Shown one piece after another: positions 55,201 through 63,000 of a stretch of 64,000 nucleotides of DNA. The first letter of the stretch is position 1. Each line of letters opens with the position of its first letter. The notes beneath the pieces are model-generated. The model saw only the letters and a program-made list of their open reading frames with translations. It did not search any database and had not been told where the DNA came from. Source of the stretch: Closterium sp. NIES-65 (lineage: Eukaryota > Streptophyta > Zygnematophyceae > Desmidiales > Closteriaceae); the NCBI GenBank assembly GCA_948144175.1, contig CANXME010000106.1:868001-932000 (forward strand). Direction: 5' to 3'. The position numbers and the translations under genes are program-made.

Positions 55201-58200
55201 AGTCAGTCCCCTTCTACCGTCTCTTCCCCTACCGCACTCCTTCCCTCCCCCCTCCCCCGGACTTCCTTGTGTCGGTTCCCCCCCCAGTAGACCCCCTCCC
55301 CCCTCAGGTTCCTGCCCCCTCAGGTGTGTCCCAGGTAGACGCCGTTGACCCGGTCGAGGTTACTGGTGACTCTGGTGCTGCTGCGGGTGCTGAGCCTGGG
55401 GGTGCTGACTCTGGGGGTGCTGTGCGCGGAGGTGCTGAGCCTGGGGGTTCTACTGCTGGGGGTGCTGGGCCTGAGGGTGCTACTGCGGAGGGTGCGGAGC
55501 CTGGGGGTGCTGAGCCGGGGGGTGCTGTGCCTGGAGGTGCTGGGTCTGGGGGTGCTGGGTCGGGAGCTGCTGAGCCTGGGGGTAGTGAGCTGGGAGCAGC
55601 TGAGCCTGGGGGTGCTGCGTCTGGAGCTGCTGAGCCTGGGGTTTCTCCTGCTGCTGCGTCTCGCCGGGAGCCCCTCTCTCCACACGAGCTGCGCGAGTGG
55701 TTTGCTCGCCGCTGGAGGCGTGCTGCTGAGTCTGGAGGTGCTGCTGGAGCTGGAGCTGGAGCTTCTTCGAGCGTCGAGGGTACAAGTGCTGCCGGTCCCG
55801 GAGCTGCTGGACCTGCGGGTCCTCCTGGAGCCGGAGCTGCTGAGGGCGTTGGTGCTGAGCCTACTGCTGTTGGTCCTGCCGCTGGAGGTGTGGGTGGCGC
55901 TGGTGCTGTCGCTGAGGGTGCTGGTGCTGTCCCTGCTGAGTCTGAAGCTGCCGCGCGGCCTCGATCGTACTTCGTTCCGCTCCTGCAGCAGGTTCTTGAT
56001 CTTTCTCCTCCAGTAGAGGGTCCACCGCCTGTCCAGTCGCAGTCTCTGCTGGAGCCTTCCTCTCCACTGCCTGCTCCCTCTCCTTACACTGGTCCTACTG
56101 GAGGTCTTGCTGAGCGTCGTGAGCCTGCGTCTCGTCCCGCGTCGCCTGTTCGTGCTGCTCGCGCTAGTGGTCGCAGTTCGCGTCAGCGTCCTCCTCCTGT
56201 CCCTGGCACGCACCGGATGTCTTTGCGTCCGTCCATTGCTCCTCTGCATGCCCCTCTGCCTTCTCCTCCTGATTCCTCTCTTCCTGCGCTTGCCGACCCT
56301 GAGTCGGACTCTCTTCGTGCTGCCTGTCCTACTGTCACGCGTCTCCTTGCTACTGTCGTCACTGACCCCTCGTTTGAGTCCACTGCTGCGTCTGCCCTTG
56401 TCGCTGAGCTCGTCGACTTTGCTGCTCGCTGTCGTCTCGACTACGCTGCTAGTCTTGTTGCTGAGTCTGCGTCTGTTTGTCCTCCGTCCGTCGGGGGTGA
56501 GTGTGCTCTTGGCACGGACGTCCTAGAGGACAGGCAGGAGGAGTTCCAGTGTCTAGCGGCTGCTTCACCTCATCTCGCGTCTGTACTACTTGCCCCTGAG
56601 GGAGACCCGGATGCACTAGACATCCCGACTCCGCGTTCTTACGCGGAGGCCGTAGAGGGTCCCTACTCCTCTCAGTGGCAGGCAGCTATGGATGCAGAGA
56701 TGGCTTCCTGGAAGTCCACAGGCACCTACGTTGACGCGGTTCCCCCTCTTGGGGCGAACATCGTCAGTGGCATGTGGATCTTCAGGGTGAAGCGGCCGCC
56801 GGGCTCTCCACCTGTCTTCAAGGCACGGTACGTTGCTCGTGGCTTCAGTCAGCGGCAGGGAGTTGACTACTTTCAGACCTTCTCTCCCACCCCGAAGATG
56901 ACTACTCTTCGGGTGCTGCTGCACATAGCCGCTCAGCGCGACTACGAGCTTCACTCTCTCGACTTCAGCACTGCGTTCTTGCAGGGTAGCCTGCACGAGG
57001 AGATCTGGCTTCGCCGTCCACCTGGCTTCACTGGGACTTTCCCTCCTGGCACCCAGTGGAGCCTCCGACGGCCAGTCTACGGTCTCCGCCAGGCACCGCG
57101 TGAGCGGCACGACACACTGAGGACTACACTTGCGGCTCTTGGGTTTGCTCCTTCTACTGCTGACCCGTCGCTGTTTCTTCGCACCGACACTTCCCTGCCG
57201 CCGTTCTACATCCTCGTGTACGTCGACGACTTGGTCTTTGCCACAGCGGACACTGCTGGACTCGCCTACGTGAAGTCCGAGCTGCTGAAGAGACACACGT
57301 GCACAGACCTGGGTGAACTGCGCAGCTACCTTGGCTTGCAGATCACTCGGGACAGAGCACGCCGCACCATTACCTTGACTCAGTCACACATGGTGCAGCA
57401 GGTCCTTCAGCGCTTCGGCTTCACGTACTCCTCGCCTCAGGCCACTCCTCTGCCTACTCGCCACTCACTCTCAGCTCTGCCTTCGGATGAGTCCGTAGAG
57501 TCGAGTGGTCCGTATGCAGAGCTTGTTGGCTGCCTCATGTACCTGATGACCTGCACACGACCTGACCTTGCATACCCTCTGAGCATTCTTGCTCGCTATG
57601 TTGCTCCTGGGAGACACAGACCGGAGCACATGGCTGCAGCGAAGAGGGTATTGCGCTACCTGTGCAGTACGTCGGGCATGGGGCTAGTGCTTGGAGGGCG
57701 GAGTCCAGTGGTCCTTACCGGCCACGCGGACGCTTCTTGGGCTGACGACCAGGCTACGCAGCGGTCGTCACAGGGTTACACCTTCAGCCTTGGTTCCGGC
57801 TCTGTCTCGTGGCGGTCTACTCGCTCGTCTTCGGTTCTCGGCTCCAGTTGTGAGGCTGAGATCTACGCCGGGGCCATGGCTGCACAGGAGCTTCGCTGGC
57901 TCACCTACCTGCTGACTGACCTTGGAGAGCCGCCTCGTTCTCCTCAAGTGCTGTACGTAGACAACAAGGCCATGCTGGCCTTGTGTCGAGAACAGCGCTT
58001 GGAGCACAGAACGAAGCACATTGCTCTCCGCTACTTCCTTGCTCGTGAGCTGCAGCAGCGTGGTCAGTTGCGACTTGCGTACGTGGCCTCTGAGGCCAAC
58101 ACTGCTGATGTGTTGACCAAGGCACTCGCGCCTTGTGACCATCAGCGCTTCTGCACCCAGCTGGGTCTTGTGCCTGTCTTGCCTCACTTGCTCTCTTCTT

Positions 58201-58202
58201 GA
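52296..58202 (+). CDS. gag-pol: Copia-I Gag-Pol polyprotein (intact)
   Basis: 1968 aa; ATG in GCCATGG context. Gag 1-about 430 has a helical N-terminal part, a Gly-rich tract (about 262-355) and a Cys/His motif C392-x13-C406-x3-H410-x4-C415, unlike the usual C-x2-C-x4-H-x4-C knuckle. Protease D522 (DSGA). Pre-integrase zinc motif H679, H683, C716, C719. Integrase D746, D815, E851 (D-x35-E). A linker has PGGAE-like repeats about 1030-1115 followed by a Gly/Ala-rich part. RT YVDD at 1642-1645. RNase H D1812, E1855, D1889. One residue near RT reads APRERHD where other copies have APREWHD. The product would be cleaved into capsid, protease, integrase and RT/RNase H. Confidence 0.96.
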   Translation: MATPSVLAFDTEGRAIDFEVWLDDLQLFLQCDRADDLSLFDLTSGASPAPAADADPSVRSQWANRDAAARLAVRRHLPTSERAHFSQYKSAQTLYDAVVARYSSPATAALSRLMLPYLFPDLSAFPTVADLITHLRTSDTRYSAALPVEFCAKNPPPMYIALYYVVARLPDSLRVVRDHFLAVCPTTLTVDLLEKALLAAEKSIVAVGASRGDPRTPIFEGCSPSPLLPSVASAAAADLLGLESVGAASTPSGRRRSSKGKGGKGAGGAGGGGGGGGGGGGGSGGGGGTSGGGGGGGGGSSGGDGGGGASGGGGGSGGGGGGGGGGGGGGSGGGGGGGGGGAGRGGTQQRSGGGGGQRSHRQQQQRSRDIPPPQQLREWYAGRQRGGGTGPCTYVLRSGDRAGEQCGGAHATQRCFGRLTDAWRRQFPGASEIPRWDELLRAGVAIFDLDFDAILAAMYAVDYSEENEGYRCFQPDPGIGTAALGASEAAALGASASVLSGTGETALSGTASSSSSLTFTLDSGASRSFFRDRTTLTPLGRPVAVSLADPSGGPVLSHFSTVLPCPAAPSGTLSGLYLPSFSTNLVSGADLQDVGVHQFTPASQRVTHCTEARTGRHLATFSRRPGSSLYTLTVESPPVPASGQVAASGQVLAAASRSGPESAPCSCRLLSHETLLWHHRLGHPSLPRLRSMASRVLVSGLPQSLPPLPSGPGPSCVPCVEGRLRATPHSSHFPPTEAPLQTLHMDVWGPAPVRGQGHERYFLLVVDDYSRYTTVLPLRSKGAVTEVLIDWIREARLQLRKSFGSDFPVLRLHSDRGGEFSSRLLRDYCRARGIRQTFTLPDSPQQNGIAERRIGMVMDVARTSMMHAAAPHFLWPFAVRYAAHQLNLHPRVSRPAMSPALLWTGKVGDASVFRVWGSRAFVRDLSADKLSPRAAPCVFLGFPTDAPGWQFYHPSSRRVLSSQDVTFDESVPFYRLFPYRTPSLPPPPDFLVSVPPPVDPLPPQVPAPSGVSQVDAVDPVEVTGDSGAAAGAEPGGADSGGAVRGGAEPGGSTAGGAGPEGATAEGAEPGGAEPGGAVPGGAGSGGAGSGAAEPGGSELGAAEPGGAASGAAEPGVSPAAASRREPLSPHELREWFARRWRRAAESGGAAGAGAGASSSVEGTSAAGPGAAGPAGPPGAGAAEGVGAEPTAVGPAAGGVGGAGAVAEGAGAVPAESEAAARPRSYFVPLLQQVLDLSPPVEGPPPVQSQSLLEPSSPLPAPSPYTGPTGGLAERREPASRPASPVRAARASGRSSRQRPPPVPGTHRMSLRPSIAPLHAPLPSPPDSSLPALADPESDSLRAACPTVTRLLATVVTDPSFESTAASALVAELVDFAARCRLDYAASLVAESASVCPPSVGGECALGTDVLEDRQEEFQCLAAASPHLASVLLAPEGDPDALDIPTPRSYAEAVEGPYSSQWQAAMDAEMASWKSTGTYVDAVPPLGANIVSGMWIFRVKRPPGSPPVFKARYVARGFSQRQGVDYFQTFSPTPKMTTLRVLLHIAAQRDYELHSLDFSTAFLQGSLHEEIWLRRPPGFTGTFPPGTQWSLRRPVYGLRQAPRERHDTLRTTLAALGFAPSTADPSLFLRTDTSLPPFYILVYVDDLVFATADTAGLAYVKSELLKRHTCTDLGELRSYLGLQITRDRARRTITLTQSHMVQQVLQRFGFTYSSPQATPLPTRHSLSALPSDESVESSGPYAELVGCLMYLMTCTRPDLAYPLSILARYVAPGRHRPEHMAAAKRVLRYLCSTSGMGLVLGGRSPVVLTGHADASWADDQATQRSSQGYTFSLGSGSVSWRSTRSSSVLGSSCEAEIYAGAMAAQELRWLTYLLTDLGEPPRSPQVLYVDNKAMLALCREQRLEHRTKHIALRYFLARELQQRGQLRLAYVASEANTADVLTKALAPCDHQRFCTQLGLVPVLPHLLSS

Positions 58203-58411
58203 CTTTACTTGTACTGTGACATATATATACCTGCTCCTGCTTGTCTAGTTTTACATATATGTCTGTACTCCTGCATGTGAACTGGCCTCTGGCCCTGCTC
58301 TTGTGCTCGGACTGTGTGGTGACTTTGTGATCCACCCTGAGCTTGCTTTGCTTTGCTTTGCTTGACTGGCCTTGTGACCCCTTGTTCTCCCCCACTTTGC
58401 CTATGGGGGTG
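58203..58411 (+). other. Copia-I 3' UTR with conserved block and PPT
   Basis: ATATATA-rich stretch, conserved block at 58312-58343, PPT CTATGGGGGTG ending at 58411. Confidence 0.8.
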
Positions 58412-58542
58412 TGTCAGATTATTATAGCTGATGCATGTTTGTAGGCTATAGTGGGGTAGCTCATATGGGGTACAGCTCTCTAGGGTTGTATTTGTACCCA
58501 ACTCTGACTTAGTCATTTCATTCCTGTTTTCCTTGCTTCACA
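58412..58542 (+). repeat. Copia-I 3' LTR
   Basis: 131 bp, identical to the 5' LTR; followed by CCAAT. Confidence 0.97.
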
Positions 58543-58547
58543 CCAAT

Positions 58548-59190
58548 GCCAGGAGTAGAGGTAGTAACCGTACAAGTTGACCCTGAGGGGGTGGATCCGG
58601 TCGAAGCCTGCGATCCACTGGATGCATCCTTGAGGGGTTTTCGGAGTTTCTGCAGCTTCATTTGAACTCCCAGCTGCCTCTTCAGCTGCTTCAGCTCCAT
58701 AGACTTCTTCCCTGGGGACTGGAGAGTCGTCTTGGGCTGGTTCCGGGACAGGACGTTGACGCCGTGAAAAGGTCTACTCCTTTCCACACTCCTTAATTTT
58801 TTCCCCAGCTCCGTAGGCACCGGTACCACTTCTTTAATTGTCTGCTTCCTCTGGAGTTCTTCCCAGAATTTGTTTATGGCTCCGGACCCGCGAAAAACGC
58901 CAGTCTTCATTAAAGCAACTTTGAAAGATAACTTTAACGAATTCTGTTTTTTCCCGGGGTCAAATTGGAGAGTTCCCGTCTTGGTCGAGTCTGTTTTCGC
59001 GGAGGTTTTCTTTTCCTCGGCGAATTCCTCTGACAAATTTCGGTCAAGGGGCTTGGGATTTCGCCCTTGATTCTCCAAATCTCGCGCCCAATGATGTCCT
59101 TCAATTTCGATTCGGTCCAGATTGCGCTGACGCTTTCGGATCTGTTTTTTCTCACCAACACGATCCGCAATCACTGGCGAGATCCGTTTT
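58548..59190 (-). CDS. pol: Gypsy-3 start of pol (basic linker before protease)
   Basis: Open minus frame downstream of the slippery site: KKRISPVIADRVGEKKQIRK, then a basic Lys/Arg-rich linker and LGKKLRSVERSRPFHGVNVLS, which matches the LGKVLRSVEKGRAFRGVNIL-type region of Gypsy-1 (near 9500). It leads across Copia-I into the protease at 47599-51072. No Met is needed if pol is made by -1 frameshifting; a GTG at 59172-59174 is not a convincing start. Confidence 0.75.
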
Positions 59191-59834
59191 TTGACTTTTT
59201 GTTATTAGTTTCGCCACTCCCACGAGCTCGGAATGCCGCACGTGCAGATTTCATGTGAAAACAGTCGACAATCCGATGTCCGTTTCCGACGCAAAATTCG
59301 CAAAGTGTTGTGTTTTTTGCAGGACGTGAACTCGCGTCGAATTTGTCGACTTCTATGGAGTCGGCGAACGTGGTTGAAGCCGAGCGATCCCCTTGTCGTG
59401 ATCCGACGACGTAGGGTCGTCGTGTCCCGGAGTTGACCAAGTCAAAACGCTCCGCGGCCGATACGATTTCGCTGTAGCTACTGCAATTCGCTGGTGCAAC
59501 CTGGCGCCGAATGTCGGTTTTCAGCCCCGCTATGTAGGACTGAATTTTTTCGCCCTCGGTAATGTCGGGAATGCGATTATGAAATTCCTCCATCTGCTGC
59601 GTGTATTGCGCGACACTCCCGTATTGCCTATGGTGATGTAATTTTTCGCGCGCAATATAAGTGGAATAAATCGACTCAAAACGTTTGAGAAGGTCTGCCC
59701 GGAACTGCTGCCACGTGGCTTCGCCCTGGAAAATGCTACTGTTGCTTCCGAGCCACTCGAAAGCTGGACCGCGCATCAACCTTGTCGCGAGACGAATTTT
59801 CTCGCCGTCGTACTCCGTTGTCGTCCATCCGATC
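59171..59834 (-). CDS. gag: Gypsy-3 gag (C-terminal part, 5' end cut by Copia-J)
   Basis: Capsid-like region (TRLMRGPAFEWLGS, TWQQFRADLLKRFES, DITEGEKIQSYIAGL) and a CCHC zinc knuckle CEFCVGNGHRIVDC (C-x2-C-x4-H-x4-C) near 59265-59310, then a basic tail KKSKNGSRQ and TGA at 59171-59173. The N-terminal part lies right of the window beyond Copia-J. Confidence 0.88.
59186..59192 (-). promoter_or_regulatory. Gypsy-3 -1 frameshift heptamer (A AAA AAC)
   Basis: In gag phase the minus strand reads TCA AAA AAC; the gag TGA starts 12 nt after the heptamer. Slipping by -1 enters the pol linker frame. The arrangement is the same as in Gypsy-1 (9888-9894). Confidence 0.75.
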
Positions 59835-59966
59835 TGTGAAAACAAAGAACGAGAATGGAATGACTATGAACGAAGTGAGTACAAATAGGAAACCCTAATT
59901 GGGTTGTACCCCCTATGGGATACCCCACTATAGCCTACAGAAACAAGTAAGCTATAAGTTCTGACA
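59835..59966 (-). repeat. Copia-J 3' LTR
   Basis: 132 bp, plus-strand start TGTGAAAAC, end TTCTGACA. On the minus strand it has GTAGGCTATAGTGGGGTA and AATTAGGGTTTCC (telo-box). Confidence 0.92.
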
Positions 59967-60070
59967 CACCCCCATAGGCAAAGTGGGGGAGAACAAGGGG
60001 TCACAAGACCAGTCAAGCAAAGCAAAGCAAAGCTCAGGGTGGATCACAAAGTCACCACGCATTCCGAGCA
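59967..60070 (-). promoter_or_regulatory. Copia-J PPT and conserved 3'-UTR block
   Basis: PPT complement CACCCCCATAG (59967-59977). Block at 60031-60070 with one change (GCGTGGTGACTTTGTGATCC). Confidence 0.75.
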
Positions 60071-63000
60071 CAAGTTCAAAGGCCACAAGGCCAGTTCACA
60101 TGCAAGATCATATATAGAGATATACAAGAGCAAGAGTATATATATGCGAAAGTACAAGCAAGGTGAAGAGGAGAGCAAGTGAGGCAAGACAGGCACAAGA
60201 CCCAACTGCGTGCAGCAACGCTGATGATCACAAGGCGCAAGTGCCTTGGTGAAGACATCAGCAGTGTTGGCCTCAGAGGCCACGTACGCAAGTCGCAGCT
60301 GTCCACGCTGCTATAGCTCACGAGCAAGAAAGTAGCGAAGAGCAATGTGCTTCGTTCTGTGCTCCAGTCGCTGCTCTCGACACAAGGCCAGCATGGCCTT
60401 GTTGTCTACGTACAGGACGGGAGGAGAACGAGGCTGCTCTCCAAGGTCGGTTAGCAGGTAGGTGAGCCAGCGTAACTCCTGTGCAGCCATAGCCCCAGCG
60501 TAGATCTCAGCCTCACAACTGGAGCCGAGAACAGAAGACGAGCGGGTAGCCCGCCATGAGACAGAGCCGGAACCAAGGCTGAAGGTGTAACCCTGTGACG
60601 ACCGCTGCGTAGCCTGGTCGTCAGCCCAAGAAGCGTCTGCGTGCCCAGTGAGGACCACTGGACTGCGCCCTCCAAGCACTAGCCCCATGCCCGACGTACT
60701 GCACAAGTAGCGCAACACCCTCTTCGCTGCAGCCATGTGCTCTGGTCGGTGTCTCCCAGGAGCAACAAAGCGTGCGAGAATGCTAAGAGGGTATGCGAGG
60801 TCAGGTCGTGTGCAGGTCATCAGGTACATGAGGCAGCCAACAAGCTCTGCAAACGGGCCACTCGACTCTACGGACTCATCCGAAGGCAGAGCTGAGAGCG
60901 AGTGGCGAGTAGGCAGAGGAGTGGCCTGAGGCGAGGAGTACGTGAAGCCGAAGCGCTGAAGGACCTGCTGCACCATGTGTGACTGAGTCAGGGTAATGGT
61001 GCGGCGTGCTCTGTCCCGGGTGATCTGCAAGCCAAGGTAGCTGCGCAGTTCACCCAGGTCAGTGCACGTGTGTCTCTTCTGCAGCTCGGACTTCACGTAG
61101 GCGAGTCCAGCAGTGTCAGCTGTGGCAAAGACCAAGTCGTCGACGTACACGAGGATGTAGAACGGCGGCAGAGAGGTGTCTGTGCGCAGAAACAGCGACG
61201 GGTCGGCAGTGGAAGGAGCAAACCCAAGTGCCGCGAGCGTAGTCCTCAGTGTGTCGTGCCACTCACGTGGCGCCTGGCGGAGACCGTAGACTGGACACCG
61301 GAGACTCCACTGGGTACCAGGAGGGAAGGACCCAGTGAAGCCAGGTGGGCGACGCAGCCAGATCTCCTCGTGCAGGCTGCCCTGCAAGAAAGCTGTGCTG
61401 AAGTCGAGAGAGTGCAGCTCGTAGTCACGGTGAGCAGCAACGTGTAGCAGAACCCGAAGAGTGGTCATCTTCGGGGTGGGGGAGAAGGTCTGAAAGTAGT
61501 CAACCCCCTGCCGCTGACTGAAGCCACGAGCCACGTAACGCGCCTTGAAGACAGGCGGAGAACCCGGCGGCCGCTTCACCCTGAAAATCCACATGCCACT
61601 GACGATGTTCGCCCCAGGAGGGGGAACAGCGTCAACGTAGGTGCCTGTGGACTTCCAGGAAGCCATCTCTGCATCCATAGCTGCCTGCCACTGAGAGGAG
61701 TAGGGACCCTCTATCGCCTCCGCGTAAGAGCGCGGAGTCGGGATGTCTGGTGCATCCGGGTCTCCCTCAGGGGCTAGCAGTACAGACGCGAGACGAGGTG
61801 AAGCGGCGGCCAGACACTGGAACTCCTCCTGCCTGTCCTCAAGGACGTCCGTGCCAAGGGCACACTCACCCCTGACGGACGGAGGACAGGCGGACTCAGA
61901 CTCAGTGACAAGACGAGCAGCGTAGTCTAGACGACAGCGCGCAGCAAAGTCGACAAGCTCAGTGACAAGGGCAGACGCAGCAGACGACTCGAAGGAGGGG
62001 TCAGTGACAGCAGTAGCCAGGAGACGCGTGACAGTAGGACTGGCAGCACGAAGAGCGTCCGACTCCGGGTCGGCAAGAGCAGGAAGAGAGGAAGCAGGAG
62101 GAGAAGGCAAAGGGGCACGCAGAGGAGCAGTGGACGGACGCAGTGACATCCGGTGCGTGCCAGGGACAGGAGGAGGACGCTGACGCGACCCGCGACCACT
62201 AGCGCGCTCAGTACGAACAGGCGACACAGGACGAGACGCAGGCTCACGACGCTCAGTAAGACCTCCAGTCGGACCAGCGTAGGGAGAAGGAGCAGGCAAA
62301 GGGGAGGCAGGCTGTAGCTGTGGCTGTGACCGGACAGGCTGCGGACCCTCTAAGGGAGGAGGAGGAGGTGTAAGACCAAGAACCTGCTGCAGGAGCGGAA
62401 CAAAGTACGGTCGGGGCCGCGCGGCGACGCTAGAAACAGCAGGAACAGCACCAACAGCCCCGGCAGGAACACCCACTCCAGCAGCACCTCCAGCAGCACC
62501 ACCAGAAGCTCCAGAACCTCCAGCCGCAGCACTAGGAGCACTGTCAGTCGTGCCGCCAACGGCAGGCTCAGCGCCAACACCCTCAGCAGGACCAGCTCCA
62601 GGAGAACGCTCAGACTCAGCAGCTCCAGCACCCACAGTACGAGCGCCGGCGGGGCGCACAGCAGCAGTACCCTCTGCACCAGCAGCACGCCTCCAGCGCC
62701 CGGCAAACCACTCACGCAGCTCCTGTGGGGAGAGTGGCTCTCGGCGAGACGAAGCACCCCCAGGCACAGCACCTCCAGGCTCAGCACCCCTAGACACAGC
62801 ACCCCCAGGCTCAGCACCCCCAGGCTCAGCACCCCCAGGCACAGCACCCCCAGGCACAGCACCCCCAGACTTGGCACCTCCAGGCTCAGCACCCCCAGGC
62901 ACAGCACCTCCAGGCTCAGCACCCCCAGACTCGGCACCTCCAGGCACAGCTCCCGCAGCAGCACCAGAGTCACCAGTGACCTCGACAGGCTCGACCGCGT

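Larger units (their letters stand above)
51073..58542 (+). mobile_element. Copia-I: intact Ty1/copia element
   Basis: 7470 bp with 131-bp LTRs identical as far as I can read, target duplication CCAAT (51068-51072 and 58543-58547), PBS, structured leader, repeat leader, one 1968-codon frame, conserved 3'-UTR block and PPT. It is inserted in Gypsy-3 between protease and the gag side, opposite orientation. It is the best candidate for a currently or recently autonomous element here, and a possible protein donor for element E-like copies. Confidence 0.97.
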
